DNA of 64,000 nucleotides from Muricoccus roseus (GCF_900141905.1 NZ_FQZF01000005.1:139792-203791), one strand, 5' to 3'; positions 55,329 to 64,000 are shown, numbered from the stretch's first letter. The notes: a model not told the origin generated them from the sequence alone. Translations and numbers: made by a program.

Positions 55329-56765
55329 TCACTCGGCGGCCTGGGGAACGGTCTTCTGCGCGGTCACGTATTCGGCGATGCGCTCGGCCACGTCGCGTCC
55401 GTCGCGGATACCCCAGACGACGAGGGAGGCGCCGCGGACGATGTCGCCGGCGGCGAAGACGCCGGGAAGGCTCGTCATCATGCTGCGGCGGTCCACGGCG
55501 AGGGTGCCCCAGCGGGAGACCTTGAGCCCGGGCTCGCCGAACATGGTGGGCAGGTCCTCCGGGTCGAAGCCAAGGGCCTTGATGACAAGGTCGGCGGGCT
55601 CGATGAAGGAGGAGCCGGGGATCGGCTCGACCTGCTGGCGGCCGGTGGCGTCGGGCAGGCCGAGATGCATCTTCGTCACGCGCACGCCGGTGACGCTCCC
55701 CTCGCCCTCGAAGCCCTCGGGTGCCGTCAGCCAGGAGAAGCGCACGCCTTCCTCCTCGGCATTGTGCACCTCGCGCATGGAGCCGGGCATGTTGGCCTTG
55801 TCGCGCCGGTAGAGGCAGGTGACGGAGGCGGCGTCCTGGCGGATGGAGGTGCGGATGCAGTCCATCGCCGTGTCGCCGCCGCCGATGACGACGACGCGCT
55901 TGCCCCGGGCGTTCAGCGCGCCGCTGTCGAATTCCGGCACGGAATCGCCCAGCCCCTTGCGGTTGGAGGCGGTGAGGAAATCCATCGCGGGGACGACGCC
56001 GCCGAGATGCGAGCCGGGCACCTCGATGTCGCGGGCCTTGTAGACGCCGGTGGCGATGAGAACGGCGTCGTGGCGCGCGCGGAGCTCCTCGAGTGTCACG
56101 TCGCGGCCGATCTCGCAGTTCATGTGGAAGGTGATGCCGCCTTCCGCGAACTGGGCGGTGCGGCGGGTGATGACATCCTTCTCCAGCTTGAAGTTCGGGA
56201 TGCCGTAGATCATCAGCCCGCCGGCGCGGTCGTAGCGGTCATACACATGGACCTGCCAACCGGCGGTGCGGAGCTTCTCGGCGGCCGCGAGGCCGGCGGG
56301 GCCGGCGCCGATGATGCCGACGGAGTGCTCCAGCTCGCGCACGGGCCTGGGCGGCTTGACCCAGCCCTTCTCCCAGGCGGTGTCGTTGATGTAGCGCTCG
56401 ACGGCGCCGATGGTGACGGCCTCGAAGCCCTTCTCGATGACGCAGTTGCCCTCGCAGAGGCGGTCCTGCGGGCAGACGCGGCCGCAGATCTCGGGGAAGG
56501 TGTTGGTGGCCGAGTTCACCTCATAGGCTTCCTCGAGCCGGCCTTCGGCGGTGAGCTTCAGCCAGTCCGGAATATTCTGCTGGAGCGGGCAGTGGACGGA
56601 GCAGAAGGGCACGCCGCATTGCGAGCAACGGCTGGCCTGCTCGGCCGCGCGGGCGGGGTCAAAGCGCTTGTAGATCTCGTCGAAGTCCTCGCGGCGGATC
56701 GTCGCGGGACGCTTCTCCGGCGTCTGCTGGGAGAGGCGGACGAATTGCAGCATGCGCTCGGCCAT
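55329..56765 (-). CDS. gltD: Glutamate synthase (NADPH) small subunit
   Basis: GltD is the FAD/NADPH subunit that passes electrons to GltB. The 478-residue protein has the N-terminal cysteine clusters CSQCGVPFCSVHCPLQ and CGRVCPQDRLCEGNC for [4Fe-4S] centres, the FAD motif VGIIGAGPAGLAAAEKL, and the NADPH motif VVVIGGGDTAMDCIRT, ending with GVFAAGDIVRGASLVVWGIR. The start was set at the ATG before MLQFVRLSQQTPEKRP, the family N-terminus. It is first in the gltD-gltB operon; the 209-bp upstream region is unusually AT-rich and probably holds the promoter. Confidence 0.97.
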   Translation of the reverse strand: MAERMLQFVRLSQQTPEKRPATIRREDFDEIYKRFDPARAAEQASRCSQCGVPFCSVHCPLQQNIPDWLKLTAEGRLEEAYEVNSATNTFPEICGRVCPQDRLCEGNCVIEKGFEAVTIGAVERYINDTAWEKGWVKPPRPVRELEHSVGIIGAGPAGLAAAEKLRTAGWQVHVYDRYDRAGGLMIYGIPNFKLEKDVITRRTAQFAEGGITFHMNCEIGRDVTLEELRARHDAVLIATGVYKARDIEVPGSHLGGVVPAMDFLTASNRKGLGDSVPEFDSGALNARGKRVVVIGGGDTAMDCIRTSIRQDAASVTCLYRRDKANMPGSMREVHNAEEEGVRFSWLTAPEGFEGEGSVTGVRVTKMHLGLPDATGRQQVEPIPGSSFIEPADLVIKALGFDPEDLPTMFGEPGLKVSRWGTLAVDRRSMMTSLPGVFAAGDIVRGASLVVWGIRDGRDVAERIAEYVTAQKTVPQAAE

Positions 56766-56974
56766 GGCGCGATCCTTGCTCAGATGGAATGAGCCCGACA
56801 GCAAGTGGCGGCCTGTCGAGGACCCGTTTCGGCGGCGTTTTGCCATGCCGAAACCGGGCTCGCGAGTTCAAAATCGGCGATAGGACAGCATGGCTGCCCA
56901 TGTTCAGCGCATGACTGGCCCGATTTAGATGAGAGTGCCTATCAACAAAGGATATTAGGTCCGGTTCGGTCCAT

Positions 56975-57922
56975 TCAGGCCGGCAGCGCTCCCTGGCGCT
57001 CTCCCCCACGGCGATAGCGCCCGAGATAGCCCGGCAGGACCGCTTCCATGGCCATGGGCTCGATCCCCAGGTCCCGCAGCCCCGGATGCAGCCCGGAGAC
57101 GACGTTGTCGTGACGGAGGAGGAGGAGTTGGTCCCGGGTCAGGGGCGGGTTGGGCAGCCAGGAGAGAAGGCTGGCCTGGAGGCGCGCGAGGCCCCCGGGC
57201 ATTTCCACCACCCGGCGGCGGCGGCCGATCACGCCCAGCATGTACTCCATCAGGGCGCGGAAGCTGGCGGCGCGGGGGCCGCCGAGCTCATAGGTCTGGC
57301 CCGCGGCGTCGGGGCGCTCGATGGCGGCCATCACGGCATCGGCGACATCGCCGACATAGACGGGCTGGAACCGCGTCTCGCCGCCGACGAGGGGCAGGAC
57401 AGGGAGGATGCGGACCATGCCGGCGAAGCGGTTGAAGAAGGAATCCCCCGGCCCGAAGACGATGGAGGGGCGGAGGATGGTGGCGCGGGGGAAGGCGGAG
57501 AGGACGGCCGCCTCACCCTGGGCCTTGCTGCGGGCATAGAGGCTCTCCGCCGCAGCATCCGCCCCGATGGCGGAGAGATGGACCAGGCGGGAGAGGCCGG
57601 CGGAGACGGCGGCGCGGGCGATGCGGCCCGGCAGCTCCCCATGGATGCGGGCGAAGTCGCCCTCCCGGCGCTCGGCGAGGATGCCGATGAGGTTCACCGC
57701 CACATCCGCCCCGACCATGGCGCGCGCGACATGCCCCTCGTCCAGCGGGCCGGCGGCGAGCGGCACGATCTGGCCGACCATGCCCTGGGTCATCAGCGGC
57801 CGCGCCGATTCCGGCGAGCGGGTGACGACGCGCACGACATAGTCCTTCTGCGCCAGGCGCTGCACCACATGGCCCCCGATGAAGCCCGTGCCCCCGAATA
57901 CCACTGCCACCCGACGCGCCAT
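56975..57922 (-). CDS. NDUFA9-like SDR family protein
   Basis: The 315-residue protein has the NAD(P)-binding start VAVVFGGTGFIGGHVVQRLA, LVHLSAIGADAAAESLYARSK (with the Ser and Tyr-x-x-x-Lys-type region), ATILRPSIVFGPGDSFFNRF and a C-terminal PLTRDQLLLLRHDNVVSG segment. These match the complex I NDUFA9 subunit family of atypical SDRs that is common in alphaproteobacteria. Whether the bacterial proteins associate with complex I is not established; no nuo genes are near. Confidence 0.92.
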   Translation of the reverse strand: MARRVAVVFGGTGFIGGHVVQRLAQKDYVVRVVTRSPESARPLMTQGMVGQIVPLAAGPLDEGHVARAMVGADVAVNLIGILAERREGDFARIHGELPGRIARAAVSAGLSRLVHLSAIGADAAAESLYARSKAQGEAAVLSAFPRATILRPSIVFGPGDSFFNRFAGMVRILPVLPLVGGETRFQPVYVGDVADAVMAAIERPDAAGQTYELGGPRAASFRALMEYMLGVIGRRRRVVEMPGGLARLQASLLSWLPNPPLTRDQLLLLRHDNVVSGLHPGLRDLGIEPMAMEAVLPGYLGRYRRGGERQGALPA

Positions 57923-58090
57923 GTTCGTCTTCGCCTCCTGTTTCCGAGCATCTGGGGGGCCTTGGGCGAAGTGCCAAAGGGGCGCGGCGCCTTCCGGCGA
58001 GAATTCCCGCCCAAGGTGCCTTGACGGGTTCCCCGCCGCCTCATAGAAGCCCGCCCACGCCGCTGCGATGCAGAGGCGCCCGGCCCCCTT

Positions 58091-58177
58091 GCCCAGGTGG
58101 CGGAATTGGTAGACGCGCAGGTTTCAGGTACCTGTGACCGCAAGGTTGTGAAGGTTCGAGTCCTTTCCTGGGCACCA
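58091..58177 (+). tRNA. tRNA-Leu(CAG), CCA encoded
   Basis: The 87-base sequence folds into a class II tRNA. The acceptor stem is GCCCAGG/CCTGGGC with discriminator A and encoded CCA, the D-arm contains GGCGGAATTGGTAGACGC, and the anticodon stem CAGGT/ACCTG holds a TTCAGGT loop, giving anticodon CAG. There is a long variable arm, and a T-arm with GGTTCGAGTCC. It reads CUG, the dominant Leu codon in this GC-rich genome. It lies alone before the RNase D gene. Confidence 0.97.
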
Positions 58178-58224
58178 TCTCCCGGCCAGTTGCCGGGAGG
58201 CCAGAATGGGTGGAGCACCCGCTG

Positions 58225-58878
58225 ATGGGCACCACCCTGTTTCTTCCCCAAGCCACCATTCACCTGCATGCCGGCGACCTGCCCGATGGGCTGGACCTCG
58301 GCCCGGTCGTGGCCGTGGACACGGAGACGATGGGGCTGGACCCCAGGCGGGACCGGCTTTGCCTCGTGCAGCTTTCCGCCGGCGACGGCAGCGCCCATTG
58401 CGTGCAGATCCGCCCTGCCCGGCTTGGCGGCCGTGGCGCGGACTGCCCAAACCTCAAGACGCTGCTGGCCGATGCCGGGGTGGTGAAGCTGTTCCACTTC
58501 GCACGCTTCGACCTGGGGATCCTTCGGCAGGAGCTGGGCGTGCGGGTGGCGCCGGTGCGCTGCACGAAGATCGCGTCCAAGCTCGTCCGCACCTATACCG
58601 AGCGGCATGGGCTGAAGGACCTATGCCGCGAGCTGCTGGGCGTGGACATCTCCAAGCAGCAGCAGAGCAGCGACTGGGGCGCCGCGGAGCTTTCGCCGGA
58701 GCAGCTGGCCTATGCGGCCTCCGACGTGCTGCATCTCCACGCGCTCTGGCAGCGGCTGGACGGGCTGCTGCGGCGCGAGGGGCGGCTCGAGCTTGCGGAG
58801 GGGTGTTTCGGCTTCCTTCCGGACCGCGCAGCATTGGATCTGCTCGGCTACGATGAGCCGGACATCTTCTCGCATTGA
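58225..58878 (+). CDS. rnd: Ribonuclease D-like 3'-5' exonuclease
   Basis: The 217-residue protein is a DEDDy exonuclease domain: VVAVDTETMGLDPRRD (Exo I, Asp and Glu), KLFHFARFDLGIL (Exo II, Asp) and YAASDVLHLHALW (Exo III, Tyr and Asp). It is shorter than E. coli RNase D because it lacks HRDC domains, as is typical for the alphaproteobacterial short form. It begins 48 bases after tRNA-Leu, a fitting neighbour for a tRNA 3' trimming enzyme. GTG at 58210 is an alternative start. Confidence 0.9.
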   Translation: MGTTLFLPQATIHLHAGDLPDGLDLGPVVAVDTETMGLDPRRDRLCLVQLSAGDGSAHCVQIRPARLGGRGADCPNLKTLLADAGVVKLFHFARFDLGILRQELGVRVAPVRCTKIASKLVRTYTERHGLKDLCRELLGVDISKQQQSSDWGAAELSPEQLAYAASDVLHLHALWQRLDGLLRREGRLELAEGCFGFLPDRAALDLLGYDEPDIFSH

Positions 58879-58889
58879 AGGCGACAAGG

Positions 58890-58904
58890 TGGCACGATTC
58901 TTGA
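58890..58904 (+). promoter_or_regulatory. Sigma-54-like site upstream of lptC-lptA-lptB-rpoN
   Basis: TGGCAC-GATTC-TTGA has a perfect -24 element and correct spacing but TTGA instead of TTGC at -12. It lies 58 bases before the lptC start chosen here. The mismatch at the -12 C makes activity doubtful. Confidence 0.3.
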
Positions 58905-58961
58905 TTAGAGTACTCCCTGATCCGCGTTGACCCGGTGGGCGGGCGGCCCCATACAGAGGGG

Positions 58962-59768
58962 GTGACCGCCCGAGCCCACACGCCTGCCGAAGCCGTCCCG
59001 AACGGCCCTCCGGGCCGCGGCGGCGTGATTCCCGCCGCGCCTCCTGGCGCTTCCGGCGAGGCCTTCCGTGACATGCCCGCTGGCCCGGGCTGGGCGCGCC
59101 CCCCCTCCCCCGGCGCGGAGGCCCTGCCGGACTGGCGGGAGCGGCCGGTGCCCTCGCGTGCCCGGCGGATCTACACGCGAGGTTCGATCCTGCGGCGCCG
59201 CTTCGCGGTGCGCTTCCTCAAATACGTTCTTCCGCTCGGGGCGCTGGCCCTGCTCAGCGCCATCGTGCTCTGGCCGGAATTCGAGCGCGAGGGCGAGAAT
59301 GCCCGGCTCTCCTTCCGCCGCATGAGCCGGGCCGCCCCCGAATCGGTGCGCGTGGTCGATCCGCGCTATCAGGGCGTGGACGAGCAGGGGCGCCCTTTCA
59401 ACGTGACGGCCTTCACCGCTTCGCAACAGGGCAGCACCAATGTGGTGGAGCTCGAGGCGCCGCGGGGGGACCTGGTGCTTTCGGGCGGCGGCTGGATGCT
59501 GGTGGAGAGCCGGGACGGGCGCTTCGACCGGAATGCGAATATCCTCGACCTCCGGCGTGACGTGACGATCTGGCAGGATGACGGGACCTTGATCGAGACC
59601 CAGGAGGCGCGGGTGGATGTGAAGGGCGGGAATGCGGAGGGCGACCGCCCCATCGCGGCCCAGGGGACGTTCGGGACGATCACGGGCGACGGGTTCCGGC
59701 TGCGCGACCGCGGCACGGTGGTGGTCTTCACCGGGAATGCGCGCGCGGTGCTGGAGGGTGGCCAATGA
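58962..59768 (+). CDS. lptC: LPS export system protein LptC
   Basis: LptC is the bitopic inner-membrane protein that passes LPS from LptBFG to LptA. The product has a long basic, Pro-rich cytoplasmic N-terminus, one membrane helix (FLKYVLPLGALALLSAIVLW, about residues 90-109) and a periplasmic beta-jellyroll with the LptC-type segments NVVELEAPRGDLVLSGGGWM and GTVVVFTGNARAVL. The start is uncertain: GTG at 58962 follows GAGGGG, and other GTG/ATG codons lie at 58935 and 59073. Overlap with lptA by 4 bases supports the operon. Confidence 0.87.
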   Translation: MTARAHTPAEAVPNGPPGRGGVIPAAPPGASGEAFRDMPAGPGWARPPSPGAEALPDWRERPVPSRARRIYTRGSILRRRFAVRFLKYVLPLGALALLSAIVLWPEFEREGENARLSFRRMSRAAPESVRVVDPRYQGVDEQGRPFNVTAFTASQQGSTNVVELEAPRGDLVLSGGGWMLVESRDGRFDRNANILDLRRDVTIWQDDGTLIETQEARVDVKGGNAEGDRPIAAQGTFGTITGDGFRLRDRGTVVVFTGNARAVLEGGQ

Positions 59769-60817
59769 CGATGACCCGCCTCGCCCTCGCGGCGGCGCTC
59801 CTGTTGCCCGGCGCCGCGCTGGCGCAGCCGATCGACCTCTCGGGCGGGGGGCCGGTGGAGGTGACCGCCACCGAGGGGATCGAGTGGCGGCAGAATGAGC
59901 AGGTGGTCGTCGCCCGCGGCAACGCCCATGCGGTGCGCGACGGGGTGACGATCGACGCCGCGCGGCTGATCGCGCGCTACCGGCCGCGCGCCGGGGCGAA
60001 TGGCCAGGCCGCGGCCGCGCAGCCCGGCGGCGAGAGCCCGATGTCGGGCGGGGAGATCTGGCGGCTGGAGGCGGAGGGGAATGTCCGCATCAGCACCGAG
60101 ACGGACAAGGCGCAGGGCGACCGCGCGGTCTATGACATGGACCAGGCGGTGATGGTGCTGACCGGCCGCGACCTGCGGCTGGCCACGCCCAACGACACGA
60201 TCACCGCGCGCGACAGCCTCGAATACTGGTCCCAGCGCCGGATGGCGGTGGCGCGCGGGGCTGCGAAGGTGGTGACGAGCGACAACCGCCAGATCACGGC
60301 GGATACGCTGGTGGGCTACTTCCTGGAGCAGGCGCCGGCCGTTCAGCCCGCCGCCGCCCGGCCCGCCGCCCCGTCCGGCCCGGCCATTCGCACGCCCGGC
60401 GCGGCCCCCGGTGGCGCGCAGGGCGCCACGGCGGCGCGGCGCGTGCCCGGCGAGGGATCGAAGCTCGACCGGGTGGAGGTGTTCGGCAATGTCGAGATCC
60501 GCACCGAGGCCGAGGTCGTGCGCGGCGACCGCGCGGTCTACAGCCCGGTCAGCGGCATGGCGCGCGTGCTGGGCGGCGTGCGGATCACGCGCGGCCAGAA
60601 CCAGCTTCAGGGGCAGGAAGCCATCGTGAACCTCCGCACCGGCGTCTCGCGCCTGGTCTCGGCGCCGGGGCAGCGCGTGCAGGGGATGGTCCTGCCTTCC
60701 TCCGGTGGGGAGAACGCGCCGGCCCAGGGCGGGGCCCAGGGCGGGGGGCGTCCTGCCCAGGGGCAAGGCCAGGGCCAAGGTCCGGGCCAGGGGCAAGGTC
60801 AGGGGCGCACGCGATGA
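59765..60817 (+). CDS. lptA: LPS transport periplasmic protein LptA
   Basis: LptA polymerises into the periplasmic bridge for LPS. The 350-residue protein has a signal peptide ([17 protein letters not shown]) and OstA-like beta-strands: [60 protein letters not shown] and [20 protein letters not shown]. It is longer than E. coli LptA because of a Pro/Ala-rich insertion and a C-terminal tail of Gly/Gln repeats ([10 protein letters not shown]) that looks disordered. The stop overlaps lptB by 4 bases. Confidence 0.92.
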   Translation: MTMTRLALAAALLLPGAALAQPIDLSGGGPVEVTATEGIEWRQNEQVVVARGNAHAVRDGVTIDAARLIARYRPRAGANGQAAAAQPGGESPMSGGEIWRLEAEGNVRISTETDKAQGDRAVYDMDQAVMVLTGRDLRLATPNDTITARDSLEYWSQRRMAVARGAAKVVTSDNRQITADTLVGYFLEQAPAVQPAAARPAAPSGPAIRTPGAAPGGAQGATAARRVPGEGSKLDRVEVFGNVEIRTEAEVVRGDRAVYSPVSGMARVLGGVRITRGQNQLQGQEAIVNLRTGVSRLVSAPGQRVQGMVLPSSGGENAPAQGGAQGGGRPAQGQGQGQGPGQGQGQGRTR

Positions 60818-61566
60818 GCGAGACGGTGCGCGTGCTGCCCGGGGATTCCGGGCTCGTCGCCCGGGGGCTGGGCAAGCGCTACAAGAAGCGGCCCGTGGTG
60901 AAGGGCGTGTCGCTCAGCCTCAAGCGTGGCGAGGCGGTGGGACTGCTCGGGCCGAATGGCGCGGGCAAGACGACCACCTTCTACATGATGACGGGGCTGG
61001 TCCGGCCGGATGAGGGGCAGGTCTTCCTCGACGGCCATGACGTGACGATGCTGCCGATGTACCGGCGCGCGCGGCTCGGCCTCGGCTACCTGCCGCAGGA
61101 GGCCTCGATCTTCCGGGGCCTGTCGGTGGAGGACAATATCCGCGCGGCGCTGGAGGTGGTGGAGCCGGACCGCGAGCGGCGCGACGGGATGCTGGATTCG
61201 CTGCTGGCGGAGTTCGGCATCGCGCATCTCCGCCGCTCCCCCGCGCTGGCGCTTTCGGGCGGCGAGCGGCGGCGCTGCGAGATCGCGCGCGCGCTGGCCA
61301 CGCATCCCGCCTATATCCTGCTGGACGAGCCGCTGGCGGGTATCGACCCCATCGCGGTGGGCGAGATCCGCGATCTGGTGAAGCATCTGAAGAACCGCGG
61401 CATCGGCGTGCTGATCACCGAGCACAACGTGCGCGAGACGCTGGCCATCATCGACCGCGCCTACATCCTCCATGACGGCCAGGTGCTGATGGAGGGCGCG
61501 CCCGAGGAGATCGTGGCGCATGAGGGCGTGCGCCGCGTCTATTTGGGCGAGACCTTCAGCTGGTGA
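60814..61566 (+). CDS. lptB: LPS export ABC transporter ATPase LptB
   Basis: LptB powers LPS extraction together with LptF and LptG (not in this window). The 250-residue protein has Walker [13 protein letters not shown], the Q-loop [18 protein letters not shown], the signature [18 protein letters not shown], Walker [17 protein letters not shown] and H-loop [11 protein letters not shown]. These are the LptB (YhbG) forms; the [19 protein letters not shown] stretch is specific. It follows lptA with a 4-base overlap and precedes rpoN, the usual proteobacterial order. Confidence 0.96.
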   Translation: MSETVRVLPGDSGLVARGLGKRYKKRPVVKGVSLSLKRGEAVGLLGPNGAGKTTTFYMMTGLVRPDEGQVFLDGHDVTMLPMYRRARLGLGYLPQEASIFRGLSVEDNIRAALEVVEPDRERRDGMLDSLLAEFGIAHLRRSPALALSGGERRRCEIARALATHPAYILLDEPLAGIDPIAVGEIRDLVKHLKNRGIGVLITEHNVRETLAIIDRAYILHDGQVLMEGAPEEIVAHEGVRRVYLGETFSW

Positions 61567-61660
61567 CCGCGGCCGGAACCTTCCGCTCCGAAGGTCCGGC
61601 GCCGCATGGCCCGTGCATGCCCATCGCCCCTGTGGACCGGCGCGCGGAGCGCCCGGGCTG

Positions 61661-63121
61661 ATGGTCTCCCTCGCGCCCCGGCTGGATTTCCGCCAGACGC
61701 AGCAGCTGGTGATGACGCCGCAGCTGCGGCAGGCGATCAAGCTGCTGCAGTCCAGCAACCTCGAGGTCTCGGCCTTTGTCGAGGAGGAGCTGGAGCGCAA
61801 CCCGATGCTGGAGCGCGAGGAGGGCAGCGTCGCCGTCGCGGCCACCCAGGCGGAGCCGGACTGCTTCGAGGCGGCCTCCTCCTCCACCATGCCCGCCGAA
61901 GGCGCCGCGCCGATCGAGGCCGACTGGTCCGCCGGCTATGAAAGTGGCGAGGCGCTCTATCCCTCGCGCGGCGGGCGGATGGATTCCTGGGACGAGGACG
62001 GGCGGAGCCTGGAGGAGATCGCGGGCGAACGGCCGCGCTCCCTGCGGGAGCTGCTGGCCGAGCAGGCGCGGCTGACCTTCGGCGATTCGCGGGACCGCTT
62101 CATCGCGGGGCAGATGATCGCGCTGCTCGACCCGGCGGGGCGGCTTTCGGTGACGGACGCGGCCATTGCCGGGGCGCTGGGCTGCGAGGAGGCGGTGGTG
62201 ACGGCGGTGCGGCGGCGCATGCAGCGCTTCGACCCGCCGGGGCTGTTCTGCGCGGACCTTCGGGAATGCCTGGCCGTGCAGTTGGCCGAGCTGAACCGGC
62301 TGGACCCCGCCATGCAGGCGCTGCTCGACAATCTGGAGATGCTGGCGCGGCGGGACATGGCCGGGCTGCTGCGGGTCTGCGGCGTGGATGCCGAGGACCT
62401 GTCGGGGATGATCGCCGAGATCCGGCGGCTGAACCCGAAGCCCGGCGCGGTGACCGACGGCGAGCAGGCGCCGCTGGTGGTGCCGGATGTGCTGATGCGG
62501 CGGCTGCCGGACGGGACCTGGCAGCTGGAGCTGAACCCGGAGACACTGCCGCGCGTGCTGGTGAACCGCGGCTTCCACGCCACCGCCCAGACCGGCAGCC
62601 GTAGCAAGGAGGACAAGGCCTTCCTGGCGGAGAAGCTGCAGGCGGCGAACTGGCTGGTGCGCAGCCTGGAGCAGCGGGCCAACACCATCCTGCGCGTCGC
62701 GGCCGAGATCGTGCGGCGGCAGGAGGGCTTCTTCCGCCATGGCGTCGGTCATCTGCGCCCGCTGATCCTGCGGGACGTGGCCGACGAGCTGGGGATGCAT
62801 GAGAGCACCGTCTCCCGCGTGACGGCGAACAAGTACATCGCGACGCCGCGCGGCACGCTGGAGCTGAAGTACTTTTTCACGACGGCCATCGCGGGGATGC
62901 GGGGCGGCGAGAGCTTCTCGGCCGAGGCCATCCGCCACCGGATCCGCGACATGGTGAACGCCGAGACGGCGGAGGACGTCCTTTCGGACGATGCCATCGT
63001 GGAGCGGCTGCGGGCGGAGGGGGTGGATATCGCGCGGCGGACGGTGGCGAAGTACCGGGATGCGCTGCGCATTCCCTCCTCGGTGCAGCGCAAGCGGGAG
63101 AAATCGGCGCCCGTTCTCTGA
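61661..63121 (+). CDS. rpoN: RNA polymerase sigma-54 factor
   Basis: RpoN directs RNA polymerase to -24/-12 promoters with an enhancer-binding partner. The 486-residue protein has region I with LDFRQTQQLVMTPQLRQAIK, an acidic region II, the core-binding domain (LREQ-like SLRELLAEQARLTF and FDPPGLFCADLRECLAVQL), the HTH segment LGMHESTVSRVTANKYIATP, and the RpoN box ARRTVAKYR near the C-terminus. ATG at 61661 gives the standard N-terminus. It is followed by hpf, as in most proteobacteria. It is likely to serve the flgF promoter in this window. Confidence 0.97.
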   Translation: MVSLAPRLDFRQTQQLVMTPQLRQAIKLLQSSNLEVSAFVEEELERNPMLEREEGSVAVAATQAEPDCFEAASSSTMPAEGAAPIEADWSAGYESGEALYPSRGGRMDSWDEDGRSLEEIAGERPRSLRELLAEQARLTFGDSRDRFIAGQMIALLDPAGRLSVTDAAIAGALGCEEAVVTAVRRRMQRFDPPGLFCADLRECLAVQLAELNRLDPAMQALLDNLEMLARRDMAGLLRVCGVDAEDLSGMIAEIRRLNPKPGAVTDGEQAPLVVPDVLMRRLPDGTWQLELNPETLPRVLVNRGFHATAQTGSRSKEDKAFLAEKLQAANWLVRSLEQRANTILRVAAEIVRRQEGFFRHGVGHLRPLILRDVADELGMHESTVSRVTANKYIATPRGTLELKYFFTTAIAGMRGGESFSAEAIRHRIRDMVNAETAEDVLSDDAIVERLRAEGVDIARRTVAKYRDALRIPSSVQRKREKSAPVL

Positions 63122-63141
63122 ACGCCCTCTTTAAAGCTGCG

Positions 63142-63167
63142 GGAACTGGCCTCAGTTCACCTATGTT
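63142..63167 (+). promoter_or_regulatory. EcfG-like promoter of hpf
   Basis: GGAAC-N17-TGTT lies 27 bases upstream of the hpf start. The alphaproteobacterial EcfG consensus is GGAAC-N16/17-CGTT, so only one -10 base differs. A stress promoter inside the rpoN-hpf operon fits a ribosome-hibernation gene. Confidence 0.5.
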
Positions 63168-63193
63168 ACAGGGATGAGACAGGGGAGCCGATC

Positions 63194-63802
63194 ATGCGGA
63201 TCACAGTCGCCGGCAAGGGCGTCGAGACCGGCGAGGCACTGAAGACCCATGTCACGGACGGGCTGACTTCCGTCACCCGCAAGTATTTCGACCATGCGAT
63301 CGACGCGCATGTGACCTTCCGCAAGGACCGCGCCTTCTTCGCCTGCGACATCAACCTGCGCGCGGGACGCGGCCTGACCATGCGGGCCGAGGGCGAGGGC
63401 ACCGACGCGCACCGGGCCTTCGCCGATGCCGCCGAGCATATCGGCAAGCGCCTGCGCCGCTACCGCCGCCGGGTGAACGAGCATGCGCGCAGCATGGCCG
63501 AGGAGCGCGAGCTGCCGCCGGAGCCGGCGCGCGACGTGGTGCTGCGCGGCGAGGAGGAGGCGGAGGAAGGCCAGGGCGAGGTGGTGGAGCCCGTGGTCAG
63601 CCCGGAAGGCTACACCGACGGCGCCGTGGTGGCGGAGCGGCTGACGGAGATCAGTCGGCTGACCGTGCAGGAGGCGGTGATGCGGCTCGACCTGTCGCAG
63701 GAGCCGGTGCTGATGTTCCGCAACCGGGAAAGCGGGGTGCTGAACGTGGTGTACCGCCGGGCCGACGGCCATGTGGGGTGGATCGACCCGCAACGGGCCT
63801 GA
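63194..63802 (+). CDS. hpf: Long-form ribosome hibernation promoting factor
   Basis: Long HPF dimerises 70S ribosomes into 100S particles in stationary phase or stress. The 202-residue protein has the N-terminal ribosome-binding domain (starting MRITVAGKGVETGEALKTHV; contains RAGRGLTMRAEGEGTDAHRA and AAEHIGKRLRRYRRRVN), an acidic linker, and the C-terminal dimerisation domain (RLTVQEAVMRLDLSQEPVLM and NVVYRRADGHVGWIDP). This is the complete long form. It lies 72 bases after rpoN with its own stress-type promoter motif. Confidence 0.95.
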   Translation: MRITVAGKGVETGEALKTHVTDGLTSVTRKYFDHAIDAHVTFRKDRAFFACDINLRAGRGLTMRAEGEGTDAHRAFADAAEHIGKRLRRYRRRVNEHARSMAEERELPPEPARDVVLRGEEEAEEGQGEVVEPVVSPEGYTDGAVVAERLTEISRLTVQEAVMRLDLSQEPVLMFRNRESGVLNVVYRRADGHVGWIDPQRA

Positions 63803-63824
63803 TCCTGAGGGGCTGCTGGGACCT

Positions 63825-64000
63825 GGGAGGGAGAAGGAATTCTCCCTCCCGGACCCTCCCTCATTTTTTTCTATCGGACTGCCGTGGAATGTGGGGCTGG
63901 AGGTACGCCTGAGGTCAATGACCTCAGGCGACTGAAGCGGCAGCCCGCGCAGCCGAATATTCAAATGCCTGCGGCGCCACAGTGATCATCGCATCCCCGG
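63825..64000. repeat. Dispersed hairpin element, type B copy 2
   Basis: It begins 22 bases after hpf: an 11-bp hairpin with GGAA tetraloop (63825-63850), a T-run, GACTGCCGTGGAAT, the family hairpin GCCTGAGGTC-AAT-GACCTCAGGC (63907-63929), GACTGAAGCGGCAG and the tail ending GCATCGCATCCCCGG at the window edge. It is nearly the same as the copy at 22250. The element may continue past the window. Confidence 0.9.

Overview
The window is about 72% GC and looks like chromosome of a flagellated, LPS-bearing alphaproteobacterium, most likely in the Rhodospirillales/Acetobacteraceae (Roseomonas-like). The reasons are the alphaproteobacterial flagellar gene order (flgB-flgC-fliE-fliQ-fliR-flhB followed by a CckA-like kinase; fliL-fliM-DUF6468-motE; flgF-flgG-flgA-flgH), an NdvA-type glucan exporter, lptC-lptA-lptB-rpoN-hpf, an ohr/ohrR pair, a FzlA-like GST and several Bug-type periplasmic binding proteins. 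I see no prophage, transposase, integrase, CRISPR array or block of foreign base composition.

Positions 1-17,700 are mostly motility. A minus-strand operon runs flgB-flgC-fliE-fliQ-fliR-flhB into a histidine kinase that is cut by the left edge. A divergent plus-strand group carries a small unknown gene, fliO and fliP. Polyamine genes speE and speD and a three-unit tandem repeat interrupt the region. A second minus-strand operon (fliL-fliM-DUF6468-motE-cheY-cheZ-large TPR protein) faces flgF-flgG-flgA-flgH, which sits behind a near-perfect sigma-54 promoter. The gene for sigma-54 itself is at 61.7 kb.

Positions 17,700-37,100 hold housekeeping and metabolic genes: csbD, an SRAP protease, a probable purine/ureide group (uraH, flavoprotein, M20 amidohydrolase), gamma-carbonic anhydrase, a hydroxyacid dehydrogenase, thrS-infC, DUF2254 and YetF membrane proteins, purU, a CBS protein, ndvA, two Bug proteins, a GST and an intracellular PHA depolymerase.

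Positions 37,100-45,000 carry what looks like an uncharacterised catabolic operon on the minus strand: a ThDP enzyme, a Bug binding protein, an internally duplicated protein of unknown function and a KstD-like flavoprotein. It diverges from an IclR regulator across a dyad operator, and an M81 peptidase follows. Positions 45,000-64,000 carry a GFA protein, a glycine-zipper lipoprotein, a zinc metallopeptidase, ohr/ohrR, SDR and TPR proteins, a FzlA-like GST, gltD-gltB, an NDUFA9-like SDR, tRNA-Leu(CAG), RNase D, LPS transport genes, rpoN and hpf.

The most unusual non-coding signal is a dispersed intergenic element present in four full copies and one partial copy. Each full copy has a perfect hairpin closed by a GGAA tetraloop and a second conserved hairpin, and the copies sit at the 3' ends of genes, mostly between convergent pairs. 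Two genes (fliP and infC) seem to use CTG start codons.
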